From Gimesia maris (GTDB lineage Bacteria > Planctomycetota > Planctomycetia > Planctomycetales > Planctomycetaceae), in NCBI RefSeq assembly GCF_008298035.1, contig NZ_CP042910.1:2309001-2373000 (forward strand): DNA of 64,000 bases, given 5' to 3'. The position numbers were made by a program, and so were the translations under genes. Positions 20,051 to 29,858 of the stretch are shown here, piece by piece. The first letter of the stretch is position 1, and every line of letters begins with the position of its first letter. A model generated the notes under the pieces. It made no database searches. It had not been told where the DNA came from and saw only the letters and a program-made list of their open reading frames with translations.

Positions 20051-20092
20051 CAAAAAAAAACAGGCTGCTTACTGTTGTGAGTAAGCAGCCTG
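20051..20092 (-). terminator. Rho-independent terminator for the DUF1080-propeller-heme gene
   Basis: A perfect 13-bp stem, CAGGCTGCTTACT (20061-20073) with 20080-20092, and a 6-base loop. Read on the minus strand it is followed by nine T (20060-20052), 35 bases after the stop of the gene at 20128. Confidence 0.92.
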
Positions 20093-20127
20093 TCTGGGAA
20101 TGATTGTCTCATTTTCTTTTTAAAGAC

Positions 20128-23100
20128 TTAATCCTGGAAGAAGGGATGCTGTGCATCGCCGGCACTGATCAGGTAGGCGATCAGGTCGAGGATTTCGTCT
20201 TTGGTCATGCGGGCAAACAGATCGGCGGGCATGGGAGAGGTTTTGGAAACCACCAGCTCGTCAATCGTTTTGCGGTCAATGTTGACCCGCTTGTTGGGAT
20301 CGGTCAGATCCGTATTGAGGGTCATGTTGTCGCCGCTCAGATTCACGACGACGCCGGTATGTACTTTACCGTCCTCTGTCACGACTGAGATTGCGGAGAA
20401 CTGTTCGTTGATGACTTTGCTGGGGTTGATCACCTGATCCAGCAGATCGTGGGGAGAGTACCGTCGTCCGGCTGAAGTCAGATCGGGGCCGGTCATGCCG
20501 CCCTGGTTACCGAAACGATGGCAGGCGTAACAGCCCGTCGCAGCGAACATTTTCTGACCATTGACGAAGTCCCGTTTCTTCATTTCTTTACTGGCGGCTG
20601 CAGAGAGTTCTTCGAGCGTCCATTTGTTTGTGGGGCGTCCGGCGAAGACTTCGCCCAGATTTTCGAGGGCAGATTTCTTTTCCGGTTTCTGTGCGAGGAT
20701 TTCAGCCAGTTCAGTTTTTTGTTCTTCACTGAGTGAAGCGACCGCGTCGGTCCGTACGAATTCGATGAATTTATCGAAGCTCGCGCCCCCTTTATAGTTG
20801 GCAGCTTTCAGGAACCATTCAAAGTACGCTTTGTGAAGTTCAGGAGTCCAGCCGGTCTTTAGCATGCGAATGGAACGTGCGTACTGCATCTGCTCTTCCT
20901 GGGTGGGAGCGGACTGTATCAGCGCGAGCGCTTTTTCTGCGACGGTGGGGGATTGCAGCCAGGCGAGTGTTTCGCATAACAGCCAGTTCATTTCAGGGGA
21001 TTTTGCAGGAAACTGCGGATCAAATTTTTCAATGAGTTTTGCTACCGTTGCGTCATCGGGGCGACCAAAACGGTTCAGGATAATCTGTAAGGCACGTTGC
21101 AGCGTCAACTGCTGTGACAGGTCGAGACTGGCGTCATCCAGGTTGATAACAGCGGATAGCAGTTTGTCCCGCATGGCGGTGTCGACTTCGGGAGTCTGAT
21201 CATCACGATGTTGAGGACAGACGCCTGTGACGCGAGCCAATGCCAGTAAGGCTTCGACCTGCCTGGCAGGATCGGATTCGGTGAGTGCTTTCTCTGCCCA
21301 TGTTTCTGTCGGTTGATGCTCAACGGCGGTGCGTGCAGCAAATCGGATGAAGCGGTCTTTGTCGGCGAGGTAAGGCCAGGCGACTTCGATGGCTTCGGGA
21401 TCCTGTTTGCCGTGAAAGGCTTCCAGGGCATGTCGGGTGTTACGTGCTTGATTTTCGGTGAGTGTTGCTTCGACAGGCTCAGTAGATTCGTCACCCACAT
21501 AGGTAACCCGGTACAGACCGGATTGCACGCGACGTCCGCCGATCGTGAAATACATGGCGCCATCCTGGGGGCGAATGATGGCGTCGGTAATGGGCAGTGG
21601 CGCGCCGGTCACGAATTCTTCTTTGGTGGCGGTGTAGGAAGAACCTTCCGGTTTGAGGTGAATGGCATAGAGTTTTCCCCAGCTCCAGTCGAGTGCGTAG
21701 AGTGCGTTCTGATATTTCGCAGGGAACTTCGCACCGTAGCCGAACGTCATGCCGGTTGGAGAACCAGGGCCGATGTCGAGTACACCCGGCAGATTGTCTG
21801 CATAAAAGGGAGGTCGTTTGCCTGCGCCGTTGCGCCAGCCGAATTCAGCACCGCTGGTGACATGGCAGATACGCGTGGGACGATACCAGGGGGTATTGAA
21901 ATCGTATTCCATGTCAGCATCGTAGGTAAACAGCTCACCATCGCGGTTGACGGCGGCGTCAAAAATGTTGCGGAATCCAGAAGCGTACGCTTCGAATTTC
22001 TGGCCATCGGGAGAAACACGATAGATGATTCCGCCGGGTGCCAGTACGCCTCGGTTATGGCCTCGGCCATCGGGCATGCTGGGCAGCAGGTGATCTTCAC
22101 CCCAGACCTGTCGCACGGGCGAACTGTCGGCCAGTGCGGGGGGGATGGTGTTGTTTCCGGTAACCAGATAGAAGTCTTCGCCATCGGGAGTGGGCATGAG
22201 AGCGTGCACGCCGTGATCGCTGTGTGATTCGACTTCCTGCAGCAGTTCGACCTGATCCAGCTGATCATCGCCGTTACTGTCGGAAATACGATACAGGCCT
22301 GAAGCGATTTTACGTTCGTAATCGTTGACGCCAACATAGAGTGCGCCATTGGACCAGAGCATCCCATTGACGCCCCGAATTCCGGCGGGAACTTTTTCCA
22401 CGTCTTCTGCTTTCACTTCTTCTCCCGCGGGCGGGAGCGTGACGCGATAGAGTCCGCCGTACTGATCGCTGACCAGCAGGCGTCCTTTATCGTCTGTGCA
22501 GAGGTTGACCCACGATCCCTGATCCTGACCGGGAACGGAGTAGAGCAGTTCTACTTTGAATCCTTTGGCGGCTGAGATGCGATCAATGGGTGTGGCTTTA
22601 TTGCCACCAATGGCGGCACCGACTTCTTTTTTAGGAGCCGGCTTTTTTTTCTTTACTTTTTTTTTTGGTTTCAGTTCTTTGATTTTCACGTTACGCCAGC
22701 TGACCTGTTTGCCGACTTTTTCAGGATGGTTACCTACGCCGTGTACCTGAAGGGCGATGAAGCCTTTGGAAGTCAGATCATCTTTGAGATCGGCAGCGGG
22801 AACGCCGTTGATCCAGGTTTTGATTGAGTCGCCACGACAGACGATGCGGTAATGATTCCACTCGTTCTGCTTAAAGGCTTTCTGGGCGGCTTTGTTGTCT
22901 GCGAGGTTGTTCAACCAGCCGCGTCGCCCTTCATCGTAAATGCCACCTGACCAGGCGCGATCGGAAGGGTCAATTTCGACCTGGTAACCGTGCACGCGAC
23001 CGGCGGCGATTTTGATTTTCTTATCTTTGCCGTCCGCGCCTTTGGTTTCAAGGACTTTGTCTTCATCATAAACATTGCTGCGGATCTGGATCCCCGAGTT

Positions 23101-23367
23101 CAACAGCGGGTCGACTTTGAAATCCACCTGCAGCTCGAAATCGTCGTACATTTTTTTGGTACACAGAAAGCTGTTCGGAGTTTTGGGGACGGAAGTGCCC
23201 ACGATGGTATTATCAACGATGTCGTATTTGGCTTTACCGCCATGTTGAACCCAACCATCAAGATTCTTACCGTTGAATAACGGGGTGAAACCTTTTTCGT
23301 CGGCGTGTGTGGTTACAGTAAACAGCAATGCGAGGCAGATCGCAGAGAGTGTAAAGAGTCGTTTCAT
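20128..23367 (-). CDS. DUF1080 / membrane-dehydrogenase-like propeller / heme-binding fusion
   Basis: 1079 residues with a signal peptide (about 1-22). Domains in order: DUF1080 3-keto-disaccharide hydrolase-like fold (about 25-230, [13 protein letters not shown]); a Lys/Pro-rich linker (232-248); a PVC-type putative membrane-bound dehydrogenase propeller (about 260-640, with [15 protein letters not shown] and [20 protein letters not shown]); HEAT-like helices (650-920); and a cytochrome-c-like domain with one CYACH motif (Cys946-His950) and a Met-rich end ([11 protein letters not shown]). Expected in the periplasm, perhaps oxidising or cleaving sugars and passing electrons to the heme. All parts are known planctomycete modules, but having all three in one chain is less common. 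Confidence 0.9.
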   Translation of the reverse strand: MKRLFTLSAICLALLFTVTTHADEKGFTPLFNGKNLDGWVQHGGKAKYDIVDNTIVGTSVPKTPNSFLCTKKMYDDFELQVDFKVDPLLNSGIQIRSNVYDEDKVLETKGADGKDKKIKIAAGRVHGYQVEIDPSDRAWSGGIYDEGRRGWLNNLADNKAAQKAFKQNEWNHYRIVCRGDSIKTWINGVPAADLKDDLTSKGFIALQVHGVGNHPEKVGKQVSWRNVKIKELKPKKKVKKKKPAPKKEVGAAIGGNKATPIDRISAAKGFKVELLYSVPGQDQGSWVNLCTDDKGRLLVSDQYGGLYRVTLPPAGEEVKAEDVEKVPAGIRGVNGMLWSNGALYVGVNDYERKIASGLYRISDSNGDDQLDQVELLQEVESHSDHGVHALMPTPDGEDFYLVTGNNTIPPALADSSPVRQVWGEDHLLPSMPDGRGHNRGVLAPGGIIYRVSPDGQKFEAYASGFRNIFDAAVNRDGELFTYDADMEYDFNTPWYRPTRICHVTSGAEFGWRNGAGKRPPFYADNLPGVLDIGPGSPTGMTFGYGAKFPAKYQNALYALDWSWGKLYAIHLKPEGSSYTATKEEFVTGAPLPITDAIIRPQDGAMYFTIGGRRVQSGLYRVTYVGDESTEPVEATLTENQARNTRHALEAFHGKQDPEAIEVAWPYLADKDRFIRFAARTAVEHQPTETWAEKALTESDPARQVEALLALARVTGVCPQHRDDQTPEVDTAMRDKLLSAVINLDDASLDLSQQLTLQRALQIILNRFGRPDDATVAKLIEKFDPQFPAKSPEMNWLLCETLAWLQSPTVAEKALALIQSAPTQEEQMQYARSIRMLKTGWTPELHKAYFEWFLKAANYKGGASFDKFIEFVRTDAVASLSEEQKTELAEILAQKPEKKSALENLGEVFAGRPTNKWTLEELSAAASKEMKKRDFVNGQKMFAATGCYACHRFGNQGGMTGPDLTSAGRRYSPHDLLDQVINPSKVINEQFSAISVVTEDGKVHTGVVVNLSGDNMTLNTDLTDPNKRVNIDRKTIDELVVSKTSPMPADLFARMTKDEILDLIAYLISAGDAQHPFFQD

Positions 23368-23736
23368 AACGTATCCATTGGGTTATCAGGAATAAAAAAG
23401 TGACTGGCATTTGACATCATTGACCTGCCAGTCAGTGCAGGAATCGAGGACTTTAGTGGGGGCGATCATCTCTGTTCCTCTCACTCATGATGGGAGTGAG
23501 TCTGATGCCAACATTCCAGCTGGAAAAAAGTATCACAGAAACAGAAATACGATGATCGCAGTCCATTATGACCATCTGCGCGGGATGATACCAGTCAAAA
23601 CAGAACGTTTTCGACTGGTTCACCGGCTGTTCAGCAGGTTACTGAAGGGAGTTAATTATTGGTGCGAAATGCAATCCTGTACTGAATTATCAGGAGCTGT
23701 AATTTTCACCAGTCAGAAGTCGATGTGATCTGAAAA
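23368..23736. other. Intergenic region, no gene seen
   Basis: A plus-strand open frame of about 100 codons is unlikely to be real: no ribosome binding site and no family features. An inverted repeat AATTTTCA...TGAAAATT at 23700-23737 overlaps the sulfatase stop and might act as a weak terminator. Confidence 0.4.
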
Positions 23737-25554
23737 TTATTCGATTCGGTTAAGAATCAGCAGTCTGAAGTCCATGACCTGACTTCCGGGAATTTCGAGA
23801 GCCCGCAGAGTGAGCTGTCCCGTCCCTTTGGTTAAGGTGATTTTTCCCAGTGTCATGGGCTTGAAATCTTTGACGAACGACTCGGAGCGCACGGCGCGAT
23901 CCTGTGCTGCGCCTACCAGTGGCGGATCGTGGGGCTGAGTGATCTGTCCCTGCAGTTTACTGCCGTTAAAACTCAGCTCCACAGTCGAGCCGATGTCTGC
24001 CTGTGGACAGGTATAGTACAGAATTACTTCGTAAATTCCGGCTGTGTCGACTTCGGCATTCCAGGTGATACTGTCACTGATACTGGTCCAGTGATAAAAG
24101 TAGGAACAGTTGGGGTGCCGGGAGGAACGTTTGATGTCGCCATGCGAGACAGCGTCGCGGGCTGGCAGCTGTGTGGAGCGTGCGCCACCATAGCCGATTA
24201 AAAATGGTCGCGTGTCTTCAGGATAACCGTTCGGCCAGACGGATTGCCTCCAGTCTGTGACCGCCTGCTGCAGTTTTGCGGTGATTTCCGGTTTCTGTTT
24301 CGCGATGTTGTTTCGCTGGCCGGGATCGGCGTGCATGTCATACAGTTCCCCTTTGCGAGACAGGCGGTATTGATCGGTGCGGACGCTGACGCGATTGCGC
24401 AGACTGGAGAAAATCATGCGCTCCGGCCAGTCTGCTTTTGAGTTTAACATCAATGGTTTGAGACTGACGCCATCAATGGGTTTGGGCTCGGGGCGTTTGA
24501 TGCCTGCCAGATCAGTCAGTGTAGGGAGCAGGTCGATGGCTCCGGCGATCTGATTGACCTCCTGTCCGGCGGGCAGATGTCCGGGCCAGCGAATGACGAA
24601 CGGAGAGCGGACGCCTCCTTCATCAAGCGAACCTTTTTTGCCTTTCATATCTCCGTTCCAGCGAACCCCGTTCGGTCCATTGTCGGAAAAATAGATCACG
24701 ATGGTGTCGTCTGTGATTCTCAGGCTGTTGAGTTTTTTCAGGACGCGTCCCACATTCCAGTCGACGTTCTCACACATGGCGAGGGCGGCGCGCAGGTGAT
24801 CGGGCTGTTCTCTGTCTGGTTCCCGGTTATGCAGCTTGAGTTGTTTGTCTTTAAAACGATCCCAGTATTGATCGGGCACCTGCATGGGAGAATGGGGTGT
24901 GCAGTAGGGGAGGTAAGCGAAAAATGGTTTATGATTCTGAACCTGCTGTTCGATGAACGCCATCGCTTTGTCGGTCAGGTCGTCGGTGATATAGCCGTTC
25001 CCTTTTACAAAGGTGCCATTGTGATCCAGCATGGGGCTGAAGTAGTGTCCCCAGTGACCCGAAGTGAAACCGTAGTACTCGTCGAATCCTTTGGCGTTGG
25101 GATGGTTGGGATACTGCGTGCCGTTATGCCATTTCCCAAAAGCGCCCGTGGCATAGCCGGCGGCTTTGAAGGCCTGGGCGATGGTGTATTCATCGGAATT
25201 GAAACGTTCCTGTCCGGTGGAGACGCCGATAGTTCCAGTGCGGGCATGGTAGCGCCCCGTCAGGAATGCAGCGCGGGTCGGTGCACAGACTGCGCCCACG
25301 TAGAAGCGGTTGAACTTCACGCCTTCTTTTGCCAGTGAATCGACGTTGGGCGTGTGCAGATTGGTATTACCGTTATGACTGAGGTCCCCCCAGCCCTGAT
25401 CGTCGGCGAGGAAGATCACAATGTTGGGATGCGTGGTTGCCTGTGTTGCCGGTCTGGTTTGAGATTTTTTATGAGGTGGGTTTTTATTTTCAGATGCTGT
25501 CAGATTACCAGTCAGAATACAGGCCAGCAGGAACAGGGAGAAAAAAGTTTTCAT
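23737..25554 (-). CDS. Sulfatase with formylglycine motif CAPTR
   Basis: 605 residues from ATG 25554, chosen because it opens a typical signal peptide (MKTFFSLFLLACILTGNLTAS); upstream in-frame starts add a non-signal extension. Asp51-Asp52 (FLADDQGWGD) bind metal and Cys90 (VCAPTRAAFLTGR) is the formylglycine site. YFSDNGPNGVRWNGDMKGKKGSLDEGGVRSPFVIRWPG is the second-metal and Lys region. The extra C-terminal domain (from about residue 470, with SYFYHWTSISDSITWNAEVDTAGIYEVILYYTCP) resembles a carbohydrate-binding or beta-sandwich module. It acts on sulfated polysaccharides outside the cell membrane. Confidence 0.92.
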   Translation of the reverse strand: MKTFFSLFLLACILTGNLTASENKNPPHKKSQTRPATQATTHPNIVIFLADDQGWGDLSHNGNTNLHTPNVDSLAKEGVKFNRFYVGAVCAPTRAAFLTGRYHARTGTIGVSTGQERFNSDEYTIAQAFKAAGYATGAFGKWHNGTQYPNHPNAKGFDEYYGFTSGHWGHYFSPMLDHNGTFVKGNGYITDDLTDKAMAFIEQQVQNHKPFFAYLPYCTPHSPMQVPDQYWDRFKDKQLKLHNREPDREQPDHLRAALAMCENVDWNVGRVLKKLNSLRITDDTIVIYFSDNGPNGVRWNGDMKGKKGSLDEGGVRSPFVIRWPGHLPAGQEVNQIAGAIDLLPTLTDLAGIKRPEPKPIDGVSLKPLMLNSKADWPERMIFSSLRNRVSVRTDQYRLSRKGELYDMHADPGQRNNIAKQKPEITAKLQQAVTDWRQSVWPNGYPEDTRPFLIGYGGARSTQLPARDAVSHGDIKRSSRHPNCSYFYHWTSISDSITWNAEVDTAGIYEVILYYTCPQADIGSTVELSFNGSKLQGQITQPHDPPLVGAAQDRAVRSESFVKDFKPMTLGKITLTKGTGQLTLRALEIPGSQVMDFRLLILNRIE

Positions 25555-25924
25555 CGAGATGCGCTTTGCTGAACAGAGGATTCGAGATCGCTGATAAACA
25601 GACTTCATAATACCGGATGAAGGGGTTCGGATCACGTTTTCGTCGAGAGAAATTAAAAGTTCGTTGAGATTGGATCGACTCTGGTTTGCGGCCTGTTTCT
25701 CTTTAAATCGCCTGCTTGACTCTCCGCTTGTATTTTAAAAGCAACAGAACCGATCGTCTGTGATATCCGTTATATTCTGAATTAATTTTGTTCAAGAAAT
25801 GCCCGTTTCAGCAAAATCCCTGTTTCTGAAGAATTCTGAACTATCGTGAGGGCAGGGGGTCGCGTTGTAATAGTGTAGTACTGGATATTCAGAGAAATGA
25901 AAACAGTCTGCAGGTAACAATCGC
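25555..25924. other. Divergent promoter region between two sulfatase-superfamily genes
   Basis: No gene. It must carry promoters for the minus-strand sulfatase and the plus-strand membrane enzyme. No named operator was recognised. Confidence 0.4.
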
Positions 25925-28096
25925 GTGAAGAAAGCTGCTGCTTTATTGAAGATGTGTGTCACGAACCTGGGGAAGATCTATCCTCATCCCTGGTTTGCGC
26001 TGTGCTTTCTGGCGCTGGCAGTCTGCGAACTGATATTGTTGTCATTCCATCCGAACAGCTTCTGGAATAATTCCAGCCTGGTGTGGTATGAAACATTGAC
26101 GCTGGTGGCGCTCTCTGTTTTAACGTGGGCTTCGTTCAGTTGGATTGTGTGGTGGCTGCTGGCACTCGCTCGATCTACACCAGTGGGAAAAAATAAAGGC
26201 GTGGTGCTGTTCTTCTTACTGGCGGTCTGTTTCAGTAGCGGATTGCTGTTTTATGTTTGCAGTTGGGTTTTTTACTGGCGCACCGGTGCGTTTCTGGACT
26301 GGGAATCGCTGACCTTTGGCGGCAGTAACCTGCTGATGATGGGACATTATCTGTGGCAGTCAGAACAGACATCGCTGTTGCTGGCCGCAGCAGTTTGTGT
26401 GTTCGGTTTCTTTCTGGCTGTTTACGGTTTCAAGCGGCTCCAGCGGGTTTCTGATTCAATTCCGCAGGACTGGTCGAGTGCAAAAATTGGCCGACGCACG
26501 GTTTTTTTAACTGTAGAGCTGGTATTCGTGCTGGTACTGATGTCGTCCCTTAATCAGAACAGCATGTTGGCTACGATTGAATGGTGGAATCATGCAGGCC
26601 CGGATTGTGATTATGAATTACGGACGCGGTTAAATCCCGTGTTGACGATGACTGTTCAGTCTGCGATGCAGGCCTGGCAGAACGATGAGTTAGAGGGCGA
26701 ATTGACTGCTGAGGAATCAGGTCCGCTTCGTTCTACGCCTTACGAAGTGAATCAGCGGCTGAAAGACTCTACAGAGCAATATTCCGTGATATATATTGCC
26801 ATTGAAGCCTTACGCAGCGATGTGGTGTTGTTGAAGCATCAGGGGCGGGAAGTGATGCCTCATCTGAATCAGCTGGCGCGAAAGGGAATGAATTTCACGC
26901 GCTGCTATGCACAGAGTACCCATTCGAATTACGCTGACCCCTGTCTGTTCAGTTCGCTGTATCCTCTGCGAACCGCCGGGCACCATTATTATTCCCGTAC
27001 CGATCCCTGGCCGAAAGTCATGTTGTACGATGTGCTCAAGCAACATGGATACGCGACTGCCATCTATTCTTCACAGAATGAGACCTGGGGGCACATGGAT
27101 GCGATTCTGGAGAGCCCCGGCCTGGATGTCTTCTTTGATTCGCGCAGCTATGCTGGTGCGACGCGGGTCTCGGAGAAAGATGTCGGCTTTGCTCAGTATG
27201 CACAAAAGACGCACGTCGCCGGCAAGCTGGATGATGCGATTACTATGGAGCAGGCCATCGACTGGATTTCCCGCCAGGAAGCGAAGCAGCAGCCTTTTGT
27301 GCTGTGTATGAATCTGCAGAGTTCCCATTTTCCTTATGAGCTTCCATCGGGGCAGACGGGGCCGTTCCAGCCGGCGACGATCGATTTTCCTGCTTCGTTT
27401 GTTTCTTATCCAAAAGACAAAATTCCGGTGATGCGGAATGCCTATTATAATTCGTTGCATTATATCGATGAGCAGATTGGTAAACTGGTGACGTATCTGG
27501 ATGCGCACCAACTGCGGGACAAAACGATTCTGGTACTGGCGGGCGACCAGGGGGAGGCGTTTTATGAAAATGGTTTTCCGACACACGCCGGCCCTCCCTT
27601 TGAGCCAACGATTCGTACGGCACTGGTAATCGACGCGCCCCACCAGCAGACTACTCAAACGATCGATTACCTGACACAGGCGATTGATATTGTGCCTACC
27701 ATCTGTGGCCTGTTGGAAGTTCCCGTGCATCCCTGTTTTCAGGGAATCGATGTACTTTCTTCGGAACGCCCTGCAGAAGATCGACGGTTGGCGTTCGTGC
27801 ATTGTCAGTCGACGATCGGCAAAAGTGACGCTGTCATCAGCGGAACCGGCTGGAAACTGGTTCACGACAGAGAGCAGGAGACGACCAGCCTGTATCATCT
27901 GAACGAGGATCCCGGGGAAACAACAGACGTTCTGCAGGAAAAACCGGAGATGTCAAAACAGCTTGCCAGGCTGCTGCAGCAGTGGCGTCGACAGCAGTTA
28001 CTATACTATCAGAACCCGGCCAGCTACGGCTGGAACTATCCGCCTCGTACACCAAGAGTCCCTGAGCCAGTGTTGCTCAGGGATAAACACGACTGA
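25925..28096 (+). CDS. Membrane-anchored alkaline-phosphatase-superfamily enzyme (sulfatase/LTA synthase-like)
   Basis: 723 residues from GTG 25925. The first about 210 residues hold five to six membrane helices, like LtaS/EptA-type transferases. The periplasmic catalytic domain starts at YIAIEALRSD (Glu294, Asp298 as metal ligands) and ends with the second metal site VLAGDQGEAFYENGFPTHAGPP. The nucleophile position reads AQSTHSNYAD (Ser331-Thr332), with no formylglycine-type C-x-P-x-R, so Thr or Ser catalysis as in phosphoglycerol or phosphoethanolamine transferases is more likely than sulfate ester cleavage. It converges on the DUF1501 gene with only two bases between stops. Confidence 0.85.
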   Translation: MKKAAALLKMCVTNLGKIYPHPWFALCFLALAVCELILLSFHPNSFWNNSSLVWYETLTLVALSVLTWASFSWIVWWLLALARSTPVGKNKGVVLFFLLAVCFSSGLLFYVCSWVFYWRTGAFLDWESLTFGGSNLLMMGHYLWQSEQTSLLLAAAVCVFGFFLAVYGFKRLQRVSDSIPQDWSSAKIGRRTVFLTVELVFVLVLMSSLNQNSMLATIEWWNHAGPDCDYELRTRLNPVLTMTVQSAMQAWQNDELEGELTAEESGPLRSTPYEVNQRLKDSTEQYSVIYIAIEALRSDVVLLKHQGREVMPHLNQLARKGMNFTRCYAQSTHSNYADPCLFSSLYPLRTAGHHYYSRTDPWPKVMLYDVLKQHGYATAIYSSQNETWGHMDAILESPGLDVFFDSRSYAGATRVSEKDVGFAQYAQKTHVAGKLDDAITMEQAIDWISRQEAKQQPFVLCMNLQSSHFPYELPSGQTGPFQPATIDFPASFVSYPKDKIPVMRNAYYNSLHYIDEQIGKLVTYLDAHQLRDKTILVLAGDQGEAFYENGFPTHAGPPFEPTIRTALVIDAPHQQTTQTIDYLTQAIDIVPTICGLLEVPVHPCFQGIDVLSSERPAEDRRLAFVHCQSTIGKSDAVISGTGWKLVHDREQETTSLYHLNEDPGETTDVLQEKPEMSKQLARLLQQWRRQQLLYYQNPASYGWNYPPRTPRVPEPVLLRDKHD

Positions 28097-28098
28097 TA

Positions 28099-29502
28099 TC
28101 AGAACAGTGCCGTCAGTGGTTTGGAATCATCGAGCAGATGGTAAGGGCGTTCCAGTTTGTCGTAAGCGATGAGGTCGTCGATGCCCATGGCGTGGTAGAC
28201 GGTGTGGGTGACGTCAGCGGGGGTGACCGGGCTGTTAAGCGGGTATTCGCCGTAACGGTCGCTGGCACCAAAGGTCTGTCCGCCCTTGATTCCGCCGCCC
28301 GCGAGGACGTCGGTCAGGCAATGCGTCCAGTGATCGCGTCCGGCGCCTGATATTCCGCCGGAACGGGGGTCGCCGATTTTTGGTTTGCGGCCCATTTCGC
28401 TGGTGACCATGACCAGGGTTTCATCGAGCAGACCACGGTCGTTGAGATCTTCAATCAAAGCAGAATAGGCGCGGTCGAATTCGGGGAGCAGATTTTCTTT
28501 CAGGCAGTTGAAGTTATTGCCGTGTGTATCCCAACTGCCGGCGCTCTTACATTTTTTCCCCAGTTTGTTGAGGTCCCCTTTCCAGAAAACCGTGATGAAG
28601 GGGACTTCCGCTTCGACCAGCCGCCGGGCGACCAGCAGGCTCATACCGTTGATCGTTTTTCCATACCGTTCCATAGTGGCCTGTGATTCCTGTTCCAGGT
28701 CAAAGGCGGAGGTGGACTCGGAGGAAAGCAGCAGCGAGAGGGCGCGTTCCTGATGCCGGTTCATGGTGGTGACTTCGGCGAAGCTGTCATAGTGACGACG
28801 GGCGGTGTCGAGCTGTTTCAGAAGTGACATGCGTTCGGTCAGTCGATCGGCTGTGACATCTCCTTCGAGCGACATGGCGGGACCGCGCAGCTTGAGTGGT
28901 TCTTCGCGGGTTCCCTGAATGTACATGGGGTCGTGTTCAACGCCGATACGGGCAGCAAATTGGCCGGGGCGTGTGTAGGGGGCGCGGCTGGGCATGTGCG
29001 GCAGAGAAATCGCGTTCGGCAGACTCTTGTGTGAGGGACGTCGTGATGCAACCACGGAGCCCATGTAAGGCCAGTCGTCCGGCATGGGGGTGCGATTATT
29101 GCCGAGTGTGATAAAGGATTGATCGGGAATGTGTCCAGTCAGATTATAATAGTAGCCGGCGTGATGGTCGTTTGTGTTGACGGTTGCACCAACGGAATTG
29201 ATCACGGCCAGATGGTGTGCCTGTTTTGCCAGCATCGGCAGATGCTCGCAGAGTTGAACTCCTGGTGCGGAAGTTTGAATGGGAGAAAACATCCCACGAT
29301 AGTTGGAAGGCGCATGGGGTTTCATATCCCACATGTCGAGATGCGAAGCACCGCCACACAGAAAGAAGAGAATGGTAGATTTGGCGGTTTTGCGTCCCGG
29401 CGCTGATTGAGTCTGAGGAGCAGACTTAACAGAAGCGGGTTTCCCAAACGACATGCCGGCAAAGCCGAGCCCCGATGCCACCAGAAATTGCCGTCGTTGC
29501 AT
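28099..29502 (-). CDS. DUF1501 protein with Tat-type signal
   Basis: 467 residues. The N-terminus MQRRQFLVASGLGFAGMSFG is a Tat signal. FFLCGGASHLDMWDMKP, GYYYNLTGHIPD and VMVTSEMGRKPKIG...GRDHWTHCLT are the DUF1501 signatures; the fold is related to the alkaline phosphatase/sulfatase superfamily. The role is not established. DUF1501 genes usually sit beside a DUF1549/DUF1553 gene, as at 60.7-64 kb, but no such partner is adjacent here. Confidence 0.93.
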   Translation of the reverse strand: MQRRQFLVASGLGFAGMSFGKPASVKSAPQTQSAPGRKTAKSTILFFLCGGASHLDMWDMKPHAPSNYRGMFSPIQTSAPGVQLCEHLPMLAKQAHHLAVINSVGATVNTNDHHAGYYYNLTGHIPDQSFITLGNNRTPMPDDWPYMGSVVASRRPSHKSLPNAISLPHMPSRAPYTRPGQFAARIGVEHDPMYIQGTREEPLKLRGPAMSLEGDVTADRLTERMSLLKQLDTARRHYDSFAEVTTMNRHQERALSLLLSSESTSAFDLEQESQATMERYGKTINGMSLLVARRLVEAEVPFITVFWKGDLNKLGKKCKSAGSWDTHGNNFNCLKENLLPEFDRAYSALIEDLNDRGLLDETLVMVTSEMGRKPKIGDPRSGGISGAGRDHWTHCLTDVLAGGGIKGGQTFGASDRYGEYPLNSPVTPADVTHTVYHAMGIDDLIAYDKLERPYHLLDDSKPLTALF

Positions 29503-29858
29503 ATCTCGTTCCTCTGTTGTGAAACAGGAGTCCGGTATAGACTCAATGGTATCATGTGCAGTGTAAACAGCGCGCGTCTCATATCTGTTGATGTTTATGT
29601 TAACATTCTTTCCAATTTAAGTCCAGCACGACCTTTGAATGCTGTCGGGAATTGTTCAGGTCGTTATTATTGGAATAACTGGTAGTTTCAGTGGGGAGAG
29701 AGGATCACTGTCTGTTCTCCTTGCATCGTCCATTCATGTGGCCTGTTTTGAGGAAAATCTTCCGTGAATCCCCCGCCAGACCAGCAAGATGGACCGGAAA
29801 ATTCTTCAGTAACTCTATGATTGTCACACAGACTCCTGCTGCTTATGAAAGGTATTTC
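29503..29858. other. Intergenic region between divergent genes
   Basis: No separate gene. An open frame continues upstream of the beta-helix start into this region but lacks a signal peptide or ribosome site at its upstream ATG/GTG codons. The region should hold promoters for both directions. Confidence 0.4.

Noticed and set aside
23411..23728. Open frame of 105 codons on the plus strand
   Set aside because: No ribosome site, no motif, and lies wholly between two minus-strand genes with normal promoter-like composition.
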